From contig JAJYRM010000035.1 in the NCBI GenBank assembly GCA_021794075.1, positions 1-36,951 on the forward strand: 36,951 nucleotides of DNA, in the 5' to 3' direction. Shown one piece after another: positions 15,486-23,801 of this stretch; within the stretch, counting starts at the first letter, position 1, and each line of letters starts with the position of its first letter. Below the pieces are notes generated by a model, which was not told the origin of the DNA, did not search any database, and saw nothing but the letters and a program-made list of their open reading frames with translations. The position numbers and the translations under genes are program-made. Source of the stretch: Bacteroidota bacterium. Lineage in GTDB: Bacteria > Bacteroidota > Ignavibacteria > Kryptoniales > JAKASW01.

Positions 15486-17909
15486 CTATTCAACACGGAA
15501 TTTCTTGAACGCATAATATTTCGGCACATCAGTAACAAACGTGAAGATTACTGAAAAGACAAGGACGGCAAATACTTCGCTTGGAGTTATTGCCGGGATT
15601 ATTATCCCATAAATACCGAGGAAGATAAACGCGACTACTCCGCCCAGCGTCGCGATCGTCAACGCGCCGCCCGGAAGCGAATCCCAGAAAAATCTTCTCT
15701 CGCGAACGCTGATCACTCTGAACTGGCTCGTGAAGACTAGCATCAGAAGCATGAATGTCTGAAGTTGCGGGAAGCTGAGGTGCAGGTAATCCTTTCCCCA
15801 AAGCAGCGTCGCGATTCCGCCGATCACGAACAACCCGCCGACTGCCAGGGAGGCGAATGTTATGTCTCTGACGTTCCAGTTGTTCGGCGCAATGGTGTGT
15901 TTCACGTTGTCTGTCGCGAGGGACATTGTCACGAAATCGAGCGCGAACACGAGGAGCGACATGCCCAGAAGAGACAAAACCATCTTGTCGATCATGAAGA
16001 AGCCGACCATAAGCAAACCGACGAGTTGTACCACCTTGGTGACTTTGTTTATCACCCATGTCAACATTCTCTGGTATGTTTCGCGGCTGCGCTTGACCGC
16101 GTCGACGATGACGCTCACGCCGGGCTGTGTCAGCACGACGCTTGCCGATGCCTTCGCGACATCCGTAGAATTGCTGACCGCGATTCCCATCTCGGCCTGC
16201 TTGAGGGCTGGGGCGTCATTCACGCCGTCCCCCGTCATGCCGACCATGTAGCCTTTTGACTGAAGGAGCTTCACTATCTTGTATTTATCCTCGGGATAAA
16301 TTTCGGCGAATCCGTCGCTTTCCGCGGCCTTCTTCGCCTGTTCGTCCTCGCTTAAGTTCGCGATGTCGGAAAGCCTGATGACGTTAGTGCCTATACCGAC
16401 CTGGCCCGCAATTTCCCTCGCGATCGCGAGGCTGTCGCCCGTGAGCATTAACGGCTTCACGCCAAGTTCCTTTACCTCCTCGATCATCTTCTTGCTGTCC
16501 GGCCTCGGCGGGTCGGCAAGCGGAATCAAACCCGCAAGACGGAGATCGTCAGGGTTACCATCAATGGAGCAGGCCACGGCGATTGTGCGATATCCCTTCC
16601 GCGAAAAAGAATCGATCTGCTTATCGACATCGGCGGTGGTTTCTGCGTCAAGACCATTGCACATTCCGAGAATAACCTGCGCGGCGCCCTTCACAGCGCG
16701 ATATTGCTTCCCCTCGGTTTCGAATATCGCCTCGGTCCTTTTGATGGCAGGATTGAACGGAGTGTAGGAGATTTGCTTGTGGGAATTCATGCTTATGTTC
16801 TGGCTCTTAGCGAAGTCGATCACCGCTAGGTCGATCAAATCCATCCCTTCGTACCTCGATGCGAGCACCGCCGTCCGAATTACTTCGTCCTTCTTGAAAC
16901 CTGAGTACGGTATGCTGTCGGTGACTGCCAGCTTGTTCTGAGTGATTGTTCCTGTCTTGTCGAGACAGAGCACACTGATGGATGCTGCGTCCTCAATCGA
17001 GTCGAGTCGAGTCACGAGTACCCCCTCCGCCGCGAGCTTTGTGCCGGTAGCCGCCTGAACGATCGTCATGACAGCGGGTAGGGCGACCGGTACCGCGCCC
17101 ATTAGGAACACGACGATAAATGTGAGGATCAAGAGGGCACTCATGTGCATTGCGAGGGCGTAAAGGGCAACCACGAGCGATGCCGCGATTCCTAGGTACA
17201 TCATGTCCTTCACGATGTTCATCATGATCTCTTCCTGGTGAGATTTCGGTTTCGCGATCTTGACCAGCTCTGCCGTCTTGCCGAAGTAAGTGTTCGCGCC
17301 GGTATTGAGCACGACGCACTTTGCTTCTCCGCGCCTGACTACGGATCCTGAATAGACCACGTCGGAATTCTGTTTCTCGACAGGAAGGGACTCGCCGGTG
17401 AGGGCCGCTTCGTCTATGGAAATGTCTCCGCCGACGATCTTAGCGTCCGCTGGGATTATATCACCGAGTTTCACCATGAGAATATCACCCGGTACTATGC
17501 CGCCGGCCTCTTCGGTTGTCCATATCCCGTTTCTCAGAATTTTCGCCTTGATGGCAAGCCGCTGCTTCAGCAACTCGACCGCCTTCTGCGACCCGCGTGA
17601 GTGCATAAACCCAATTATCGCGTTCACCGTGAGGAGCGCGAAGATGATTATTCCTTCGAGCTTGTGCTTCAGCACGAAGTCAAGTACCATGGCGAATTCG
17701 AGGAGCCATGGCATCGGACCCCAGTATCTTTTGAGAAATACCAGGACAGGATTTTTCTTTTTTTCCGTAATTTCATTTCGACCGAAGAACGAAATGCGTT
17801 CCTGGATATCTGAATCAGAAAGTCCTGACTCTGTCGATTTTAGAAGTTTGTATGTGTCGTCTAATGACGAGGTTTTGAAGTCAGAAGTCGGTTTAATTTG
17901 GAAATCCAT
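15486..17909 (-). CDS. P3A-type plasma-membrane proton-translocating ATPase
   Basis: This 807-residue P-type ATPase has the TGES loop (171-174), the M4 motif PVALPAV (274-280), and the phosphorylation motif CLDKTGTITQNK with Asp317. The hinge MTGDGVNDAPALKQAEMGIAV lies near residue 560. The M4 motif and an Asp in M6 (LVFALDFVTMSLATDNV, near residue 658) match proton pumps of the PMA1/AHA2 type rather than heavy-metal or Ca2+ pumps. The plant/fungal autoinhibitory C-terminal tail is missing; the protein stops soon after M10. It should export H+ at the inner membrane, for pH or membrane-energy control. ATG 17909 has AAGGA upstream. Proton specificity is inferred from family motifs. Confidence 0.92.
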   Translation of the reverse strand: MDFQIKPTSDFKTSSLDDTYKLLKSTESGLSDSDIQERISFFGRNEITEKKKNPVLVFLKRYWGPMPWLLEFAMVLDFVLKHKLEGIIIFALLTVNAIIGFMHSRGSQKAVELLKQRLAIKAKILRNGIWTTEEAGGIVPGDILMVKLGDIIPADAKIVGGDISIDEAALTGESLPVEKQNSDVVYSGSVVRRGEAKCVVLNTGANTYFGKTAELVKIAKPKSHQEEIMMNIVKDMMYLGIAASLVVALYALAMHMSALLILTFIVVFLMGAVPVALPAVMTIVQAATGTKLAAEGVLVTRLDSIEDAASISVLCLDKTGTITQNKLAVTDSIPYSGFKKDEVIRTAVLASRYEGMDLIDLAVIDFAKSQNISMNSHKQISYTPFNPAIKRTEAIFETEGKQYRAVKGAAQVILGMCNGLDAETTADVDKQIDSFSRKGYRTIAVACSIDGNPDDLRLAGLIPLADPPRPDSKKMIEEVKELGVKPLMLTGDSLAIAREIAGQVGIGTNVIRLSDIANLSEDEQAKKAAESDGFAEIYPEDKYKIVKLLQSKGYMVGMTGDGVNDAPALKQAEMGIAVSNSTDVAKASASVVLTQPGVSVIVDAVKRSRETYQRMLTWVINKVTKVVQLVGLLMVGFFMIDKMVLSLLGMSLLVFALDFVTMSLATDNVKHTIAPNNWNVRDITFASLAVGGLFVIGGIATLLWGKDYLHLSFPQLQTFMLLMLVFTSQFRVISVRERRFFWDSLPGGALTIATLGGVVAFIFLGIYGIIIPAITPSEVFAVLVFSVIFTFVTDVPKYYAFKKFRVE

Positions 17910-18153
17910 TTGGATTCGTCCTTGTTCAAAGTAGGAATTTGTATCAAAGATTAGATGCTTAATGCAGGATTAGGTTCTCAATTCGAATCACACAGTTGCT
18001 TTCTTGATTCAATATTACCAGCAAAGTGAATCCTTTTCAAGGTGCTGCACGAGCTGAAATTGGGGAAACGCGTGATCTTTGCGTTTCTATGTTGAGGCCA
18101 ATGAAATTTGCTACCGAAGTTTGATGTTATTCAGGTAAAGAAAGGAGATTCTA

Positions 18154-18699
18154 TTGACGGACGAGTCAATATTCGAGATCGCCACTCTTGGTGGCGGATG
18201 TTTCTGGTGCACTGAAGCTGTGTTCGACGACCTGAAGGGTGTAATCAGCGTGGATTCGGGATACTCCGGCGGGACGGTAGCCAATCCTAGCTATGAACAG
18301 GTATGTACAGGCAGAACCGGACACGCCGAGGTGGTCCAGGTAACTTTCGATTCCCAGGCGATCTCATACGAAGATATACTCAGGATATTCTTCACCGTAC
18401 ACGACCCAACTACGCTTAACCGGCAGGGGAACGATGTCGGGACGCAATACCGGTCGGTTATATTCTATCACAACGAAGATCAGAAGAAGTCGGCGGAAAA
18501 GATCCTGAAGGAGATCACCGCCGAGAACATTTATGATGATCCGCTGGTGACTGAGCTTTCTCCATTTAAGGAGTTTTATAAGGCAGAAAAATATCATCAG
18601 GAGTATTTCGTGAATAATCCTAACCAGGGATATTGCCGCGTCATAATCGCACCGAAGGTCGCGAAGTTCAGAAGCCATTACAAAGACAAGTTAAAATAA
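18154..18699 (+). CDS. msrA: Peptide-methionine (S)-S-oxide reductase MsrA
   Basis: MsrA reduces methionine-S-sulfoxide in proteins and repairs oxidative damage. The 181-residue protein has the catalytic motif [17 protein letters not shown] near the N-terminus, [26 protein letters not shown], and [23 protein letters not shown]. Near the C-terminus, [11 protein letters not shown] holds a likely recycling cysteine. No MsrB domain is fused, and no signal peptide is present, so it is cytoplasmic. The start is TTG 18154, supported by AAAGGAGA at 18140-18147. A 244-base gap to the divergent ATPase gene shows no recognisable element beyond expected promoters. Confidence 0.97.
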   Translation: MTDESIFEIATLGGGCFWCTEAVFDDLKGVISVDSGYSGGTVANPSYEQVCTGRTGHAEVVQVTFDSQAISYEDILRIFFTVHDPTTLNRQGNDVGTQYRSVIFYHNEDQKKSAEKILKEITAENIYDDPLVTELSPFKEFYKAEKYHQEYFVNNPNQGYCRVIIAPKVAKFRSHYKDKLK

Positions 18700-18885
18700 A
18701 ACATCTATATTAAAGCCGTCGGTGAAGACAGCCGGCGTGGCGCGGAGTAGAGACCCTTCTGGATTCGAGATTGACGCTGGGGTCCGTAAGGAGCAGGTCA
18801 TAATATTCATAAGACTTGCTCGAGTCACTGAACGGAAGACTATTTCCCCTCGTCAATAAATGCAAAAACTCAATGGAGACTCTAA

Positions 18886-19635
18886 GTGAAGACATCGAAT
18901 AACACGGTACTGATCACCGGCGGTGGAACCGGCATAGGCTTCTGTATCGCTGAGGAATTCGTCAAATCAGGGAACGAAGTAATTATCTGCGGGAGAAGGG
19001 AAGAGAAGCTGAAAGAGGCGAAAGAGAAGCTTCCTGATATCAGCACGAAGGTCTGTGACGTATCCAGCGCTAAAGACCGGGAAGAACTCTTTCGTTGGGT
19101 GACCACGAAGTTCAACGGCATAAACGTGCTCGTCAACAACGCGGGCGTTCAGAGGATGATCGATTTCAAAAAAGGCGCCGCCGAGCTGGCAAAGCATGAG
19201 AACGAAGTAGAGATTAACCTTACGGCGGCAATTCAGTTGGCTGCGTACTTCATACCTGGACTCATGCAGCGTGAAGAAGCCGCAATAGTAAATATATCTT
19301 CGGGATTGGCGTTCATCCCGCTTGCGATCATGCCAATTTATTGTGCCACGAAGGCTGCACTCCATTCCTTCAGCATCTCGCTGAGGCATCAGCTCAAAGA
19401 TACCTCAGTGAAAGTCTTCGAGGTAATACCGCCTACTGTCGATACGGAGCTTGATAAGGGGACCCGTGATTTGAGAAACATGACGTACAGGGGTATTCCC
19501 CCGTCGGAAGTGGCGGCAGCGATGTTGAAGTCGCTGGCGGTCGACGAGTACGAGTGCCTTGTCGGTCAGGCGAAGAACCTTATGGAGGCGTCGCGGGCAA
19601 ACTTTGCCGAGCAGTTCGGCCGAATGAACCACTAG
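18886..19635 (+). CDS. Short-chain dehydrogenase/reductase (DltE-like)
   Basis: This 249-residue classical SDR has the cofactor motif TGGGTGIG (about 11-18), NNAG (VLVNNAGVQRMID), catalytic Ser in NISSGLAFIPLA, and the YxxxK pair in MPIYCATKAALHSFS. The segment after the active site (VFEVIPPTVDTELDKG) and the overall pattern resemble DltE-type oxidoreductases. A basic residue after the second strand (CGRREEK) suggests NADP(H). Start GTG 18886 has GGAG about 10 bases upstream. The substrate cannot be told from the sequence. The 186 bases before it show no assigned feature. It may share a transcript with the GNAT gene 71 bases downstream. Confidence 0.9.
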   Translation: MKTSNNTVLITGGGTGIGFCIAEEFVKSGNEVIICGRREEKLKEAKEKLPDISTKVCDVSSAKDREELFRWVTTKFNGINVLVNNAGVQRMIDFKKGAAELAKHENEVEINLTAAIQLAAYFIPGLMQREEAAIVNISSGLAFIPLAIMPIYCATKAALHSFSISLRHQLKDTSVKVFEVIPPTVDTELDKGTRDLRNMTYRGIPPSEVAAAMLKSLAVDEYECLVGQAKNLMEASRANFAEQFGRMNH

Positions 19636-19706
19636 GAAAGCGGAAGGGCTGACAGTACAAAGCGTTGCATCAAGCCGCGTGAAGGCAAACCATCGGAGGA
19701 ATAACT

Positions 19707-20177
19707 GTGGAGGAGTTTGAGATTCGCGACGCGACGAAGGAAGACGCCGCGTTGTTTGCTGAATACAGGTTTCGCATGTTTGTCGACATGCATCCTGAAA
19801 CGGATTTCGAAAGTAGAAAAAAAGAGTTTGTCAGGAAATCGGAAGTTTATTACTCAGGACACCTAGGCTCGAAAGACGAGTATAGCTGTGTGGTGGTCGT
19901 CAGCGAAAGAGTCGTGGCGTGTGGGTCGATCTCCTTTTGGGACAGGCCGCCGCACATCGATTATTTCGAGAACAATATTGGTTATGTCCACAGTATTTAC
20001 GTTCGAAAAGAATTCAGGCGCCGCGGAATCTCGAAGGCCGTCATGGCGCGGCTTCATGAAGAAGCGAGGAAGCGCGGGATGCGCAAAGTTGGGCTTCACG
20101 CTTCTGAGTCAGGCCGTCTGGTATACAAGCCCATGGGATATAAAGGGAATGATTCTTATCTCGAAGTTGAGCTTTGA
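19707..20177 (+). CDS. GNAT family N-acetyltransferase
   Basis: This 156-residue protein has the GNAT fold order. The N-terminal strand EIRDATKEDAALFAEYRFRMF is followed by a central beta region (YSCVVVVSERVVACGSISF). The acetyl-CoA pyrophosphate-binding motif is VRKEFRRRGISKAVMARLHEEA, and the last part GLHASESGRLVYKPMGYK is typical of the C-terminal GNAT motif B. The start is GTG 19707, with GGAGGA at 19695-19700. It probably acetylates a small molecule or protein amine in the cytoplasm; the acceptor is unknown. Its neighbours (msrA, SDR, DUF3795) do not form a recognised pathway. Confidence 0.93.
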   Translation: MEEFEIRDATKEDAALFAEYRFRMFVDMHPETDFESRKKEFVRKSEVYYSGHLGSKDEYSCVVVVSERVVACGSISFWDRPPHIDYFENNIGYVHSIYVRKEFRRRGISKAVMARLHEEARKRGMRKVGLHASESGRLVYKPMGYKGNDSYLEVEL

Positions 20178-20268
20178 TGAATCTCAAACGCTGATGCATT
20201 AGATTAAAGCGGAGTCGCCGACAGGGAAAAGGGGCGACCCGATTGACCAAATCGTCGGAGGGCTTAAA

Positions 20269-20694
20269 ATGGGCGAAATAGTTGCCAGATGCGGTTTCAG
20301 ATGCGATGAATGCGCCGCCTACGCAGGGAACAAACAGTCACAGGATGACAGGGTCAAGGTTGCGGCGGCGTGGAACAAATATTTCGAGCTTAACCTCTCG
20401 CCGGAGAAAATTCGCTGCAACGGTTGTTGGGGCAATACATGCCCCGGAAGCGACCTTCCGGATTTGTCATGTCCAATCCGTGCCTGTGTCATGGAGAGAA
20501 GCATGAACACATGCGCAGACTGCTTCGATTATCCTTGCGAGAAGATGGAAACTCGTATGCAGGGCGTCGAGGATGTGATCGCACGGTTCAAGGACAAGAT
20601 AACCCATACAGAGTACAACACGTACCTTGCTCCGTACGATGCAAGAAAGACTCTGAATGAGTTGAGGGACCGAAGGGTGGACAGAATAGACTGA
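20269..20694 (+). CDS. Cysteine-rich DUF3795 protein
   Basis: This 141-residue protein has eleven cysteines in clusters typical of DUF3795: CGFRCDEC near the N-terminus, RCNGCWGNTC, SCPIRAC, and CADCFDYPCEKM. The spacing suggests metal binding, such as zinc or an iron-sulfur centre. The C-terminal third is helical and charged (MQGVEDVIARFKDKI) with no cysteines. It has no signal peptide, so it is probably cytoplasmic. ATG 20269 follows a GGAGG ribosome site. The function of this widespread family is not known. It precedes the restriction-modification pair by about 80 bases, but I see no reason to link them functionally. Confidence 0.85.
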   Translation: MGEIVARCGFRCDECAAYAGNKQSQDDRVKVAAAWNKYFELNLSPEKIRCNGCWGNTCPGSDLPDLSCPIRACVMERSMNTCADCFDYPCEKMETRMQGVEDVIARFKDKITHTEYNTYLAPYDARKTLNELRDRRVDRID

Positions 20695-20773
20695 GCGAAG
20701 AAGTTCTTATAAAGGTATTCTCAGTCTTAAACATGCCAAAATACCGTTGAAAAGGTCTGTCGATTTAAGTATT

Positions 20774-22162
20774 ATGAGTTACAAGATTTTCCCAATGGAG
20801 AGACGCCGACCTAACCGAATCCGAAAGTCAGAGCTGAAGGCAGACTTCACATTAGATTCAAGCCTCACTCGCAAAGGGGATACGCCGGTGATGGAAAGGC
20901 TAACGGCTCTACTTTCAAAAGACCTGGGGTTTCACGATGCCCCTGTCAGCAATGGCAGGCATAATTTTCATTCTTTTCCCGCGAAGTTTCCTCCACAGCT
21001 ATCGCGCTTTTTCATAGAGAATCTGTCGGTGCCCGGCGAACTTGTCCTGGATCCGATGTCAGGTTCCGGGACGACTGTTGTGGAGGCAGCATCAGCGGGC
21101 AGAGTGGGATTGGGATTCGACATTGATCCTTTGGCTCTTCTGATCACGAAGGTCAAGCTTACCCCACTTGACACGGCTTCGGTGGAGCGCCAAGTTAACA
21201 AGGTGGCACAGGAGGCGGAGCTTTCCTTGATGCACCCGTCCAGATTGGAAAAAGAGGTAAATGGCAGATTCGACGAAAAGACAAAGCAATTCATAGACTA
21301 TTGGTTTAGTGAACAGACCCAGATCGAACTGATGAGTCTCCTCATTCAAATCGAAAAAGTCAAAGATCCTGACATAAAGGATTTTCTGAAGCTTACCTTT
21401 TCGGCGATCATCGTAACGAAGTCGGGAGGCGTTTCCCTTGCCTGGGACTTAGGACATACACGTCCCCATAGACTCAATCAAGGCAAGCCTAAGAAATACA
21501 AACCCGCAATTCCCGAGTTCGAGAAGCGTGCTACAAAGAACCTAATGGGGCTGACGAGCAACGGCGAGATGGTAGAGAGAAGCCGCGTTCGGTTTGGAAA
21601 TGCTGAGAACCTTCCGTTGCAGGATGAAAGTATAGATCTCATTGTCACATCTCCGCCATACGCATCGAATGCGATAGATTACATGCGGGCTCACAAGTTT
21701 TCGTTAGTGTGGCTAGGCAATGAGGTTGATAGCCTGACCGAGCTTCGGAGCAAGTACATCGGCGGGGATAAAGTTACCGACTTTGATTTTGAATCTTTGC
21801 CGCCCCTTCCGGAAAGCGTAATATCAAACATCTCTAAACTAGATAATCAAAAAGCATTGGTACTTCGTAGGTACTATTCAGAAATGACAAGAGTCCTTAA
21901 TGAAATGCGTCGGGTTTTGAGACCCGGAAAAGTGGCAATTGTAGTCGTAGGATCTTCGGTGATGCGAGGAATAGATACGGAGACTGACAGGTGCCTGGCC
22001 GAAATAGGTAGGGCACTAGGCCTACCTTGTGCAGGCATAGGAGTCCGACTGCTGGACCGCGATAGGCGCATGATGCCGACGAGCACAAAGAGCCGCGCGG
22101 ATTCGCAGATAGAGAACCGAATGCATCGAGAGTTCGTGCTAGCGTTTGTGAAACCAAACTAG
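20774..22162 (+). CDS. Type II DNA amino-methyltransferase (probable N4-cytosine) of the RM system
   Basis: From ATG 20774 the protein has 462 residues. An upstream TTG at 20747 and a later ATG at 20795 are alternatives, and none has a good ribosome site. It has HNFHSFPAKFPPQL, the AdoMet motif DPMSGSGTT (about 93-101), and catalytic motif TSPPY (about 292-296). Motif I thus precedes motif IV with roughly 190 residues between them, an alpha-like order with a possible target-recognition region in between. TSPPY is common in N4-cytosine enzymes. The neighbouring nuclease predicts a target without adenine (GCCGGC), which also points to N4-methylcytosine. The gene ends 11 bases before the nuclease gene. 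The lines I sampled look more AT-rich than the mfd region, consistent with acquisition by transfer. Confidence 0.87.
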   Translation: MSYKIFPMERRRPNRIRKSELKADFTLDSSLTRKGDTPVMERLTALLSKDLGFHDAPVSNGRHNFHSFPAKFPPQLSRFFIENLSVPGELVLDPMSGSGTTVVEAASAGRVGLGFDIDPLALLITKVKLTPLDTASVERQVNKVAQEAELSLMHPSRLEKEVNGRFDEKTKQFIDYWFSEQTQIELMSLLIQIEKVKDPDIKDFLKLTFSAIIVTKSGGVSLAWDLGHTRPHRLNQGKPKKYKPAIPEFEKRATKNLMGLTSNGEMVERSRVRFGNAENLPLQDESIDLIVTSPPYASNAIDYMRAHKFSLVWLGNEVDSLTELRSKYIGGDKVTDFDFESLPPLPESVISNISKLDNQKALVLRRYYSEMTRVLNEMRRVLRPGKVAIVVVGSSVMRGIDTETDRCLAEIGRALGLPCAGIGVRLLDRDRRMMPTSTKSRADSQIENRMHREFVLAFVKPN

Positions 22163-22173
22163 GGGGTAGAAGA

Positions 22174-23031
22174 ATGGACAAGATTTACCAGATACGCCAT
22201 GCGTACCATTCGAGAGCTCTGAAATCTGCAATGTATCTCAAGAAAGGTCATATACCGAGCATTGCAGACGTGAGCAGTAAGGGGAGCATCAGAATATCAG
22301 AGGCCGTCATTACCCACATCGGGATCAGCCTCGGCAAGAGTCAAATCGAGGGTCAAAAGGCGGGCAAAATTTTCGAGCAACTCACCAGGGATTTTCTCGA
22401 AGAGGTCTTTACTTATTTGAAGAATGTCCGCCCGGGGAAATGGAGGTTTTCTGTGCACGAGGAAATATCTGACTTTGCGCAGTACAAGCATCTTGGAGAG
22501 CTCACGAATATTCTTAAGGGTGAAGTTCCCAAAGACACTCGTACAAATTTGAAGAGTCTGCTGGGGGACTATCTTGTTACTCCTGATGTGGTTGTTTCAC
22601 GGACACCTTTGGCCGACTCGGAGCTAGACCGAACCGGAGAGCTGCTCAAAGGAGGTCGTCACGCCACGTTCACGCCTCTCAGGCAATCAAATAGCACCAG
22701 TATGATTCTCCATGCTAGCATTTCCTGTAAGTTGACAATGCGAAGCGACCGGGCGCAGAATGCCAGAACTGAAGCACTGAATCTGATAAGAAACCGAAAG
22801 GGCAACACTCCCCACATATCCGTCGTAACCGCTGAGCCTCTTCCTAGCCGAATTGCCTCCGTAGCTCTTGGGACCGGGGACATCGATTGCGTGTACCATT
22901 TCGCACTGCCCGAATTGCAGGCGGCGGTACAAGAAAAAGGAAATGAAACAGATCAAGAGCAGTTGGACATGATGATCAACGGCAGACGCCTCAGAGATAT
23001 TTCCGACCTCCCTTTTGATCTGGCGATTTGA
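22174..23031 (+). CDS. NgoMIV-family type II restriction endonuclease, predicted GCCGGC specificity
   Basis: The 285-residue protein matches NgoMIV (286 residues) in length and in all functional positions I remember from its structure. Glu68, Asp138 (TPD), Lys186 (SCK) and Glu200 correspond to NgoMIV E70, D140, K187 and E201 as the metal/catalytic set. Arg190-Ser-Asp192-Arg193 (RSDR) corresponds to R191/D193/R194, which read the CCGG core. Asp32, Ser34, Gln61 and Arg226 correspond to D34, S36, Q63 and R227, used for outer-base contacts. Offsets are constant (-2, then -1). NgoMIV cuts GCCGGC as a tetramer. ATG 22174 has a GGGGTAGAAG ribosome site. The gene is operonic with the methyltransferase. 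Specificity is inference from these residues. Confidence 0.92.
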   Translation: MDKIYQIRHAYHSRALKSAMYLKKGHIPSIADVSSKGSIRISEAVITHIGISLGKSQIEGQKAGKIFEQLTRDFLEEVFTYLKNVRPGKWRFSVHEEISDFAQYKHLGELTNILKGEVPKDTRTNLKSLLGDYLVTPDVVVSRTPLADSELDRTGELLKGGRHATFTPLRQSNSTSMILHASISCKLTMRSDRAQNARTEALNLIRNRKGNTPHISVVTAEPLPSRIASVALGTGDIDCVYHFALPELQAAVQEKGNETDQEQLDMMINGRRLRDISDLPFDLAI

Positions 23032-23066
23032 AGATTGGTCAGTAAGACCCGTGAGGTAGAACTCCT

Positions 23067-23504
23067 CTACCCTCTCATCAAATCTTTCAACTTCATGAAT
23101 AGCGAATGGGACTGCAGATGTTTAACCGTCGATTGCCAGTTTGCTTCGGCGCTGAATTTCCGCTGTTCGTCTCTTTTCCGCTCCTTCATAAGTACGAGTA
23201 TGCGGTCGTCTTCTCCGGCCTCTAGCCAGAAACCATGCCTGTTCTCGCAGTATTCGAGAACAAGGTCATACATCCTGTAATCGAACTGCCTCAAACTAGA
23301 TTCACACACCGGGCAGCTGTACTTCGCCGGGGTGCTCGATAACATCAGTGAACCTTTTTCCTCTTCATCACTGAAGGCTTCGTTCTCAAGTTCATCCAGT
23401 TCGCTCATCGTAAACCACATTCCATGGTCATTAGAGCAGCTCTGGACGGCTATTCCGTGACGGAGCTGATTTGTCATCTCCGCTCCACACTCGGGGCATC
23501 TCAT
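23067..23504 (-). CDS. Tandem zinc-ribbon (zf-TFIIB-like) protein
   Basis: The start chosen is ATG 23504 (AAGAGGA ribosome site), giving 145 residues starting MRCPECGAEM. A longer frame upstream lacks zinc-ribbon features and a good start. Two ribbon units are visible: CPECG...SCSNDHGMWFTMSELDELE, and CPVCESS...YCENRHGFWLEAGEDDRI. In the zf-TFIIB family the second knuckle is normally CxxCxGxW. Here both units have C-x3-H-G-x-W, so the fourth ligand appears to be His one position later. The C-terminus is charged and helical. Function is unknown; family members are often thought to bind nucleic acid or protein. It is convergent with the restriction nuclease gene. Confidence 0.82.
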   Translation of the reverse strand: MRCPECGAEMTNQLRHGIAVQSCSNDHGMWFTMSELDELENEAFSDEEEKGSLMLSSTPAKYSCPVCESSLRQFDYRMYDLVLEYCENRHGFWLEAGEDDRILVLMKERKRDEQRKFSAEANWQSTVKHLQSHSLFMKLKDLMRG

Positions 23505-23801
23505 AGAAATCCTCTTTTCTAATGGTGTTGTGTCGAAAAAGGGCAGTGTCCAAAATTCAATTATCATTTCCTGAGAAAGTTCCTCTTTGACCGCAAAGTC
23601 CGCCGAGAGCAGCATTGGTCACTCTTAGTGAAAAGAACTTGGTGATTCTTCGTGGTCCCCGGGGGGCATTTCAAATCATATGGTAAAGAAAATCAAATAG
23701 GACACTACTCGAAAAAGCTAATCGTGGTCACGATAAAAGACAAGGAAGACATTAAGGCCGAATTGTTGAGATAATTGTCAGTGAAGATTCAATGAGATAT
23801 C

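Noticed and set aside
15765-16259. Long plus-strand open frame opposite the proton ATPase gene
   Set aside because: It is antisense to a conserved catalytic region, is His/Glu-rich and shows no domain; it is a shadow of the real gene.
20774-23031. RM locus as a phage or integrative element
   Set aside because: No integrase, tRNA gene, flanking direct repeat or phage gene is visible; only a somewhat AT-richer look suggests past transfer.
23055-23071. Hairpin GGTAGA/TCTACC between the convergent nuclease and zinc-ribbon genes as a terminator
   Set aside because: The stem is only 6 bp and no T-tract follows on either strand; it also overlaps the zinc-ribbon stop codon.
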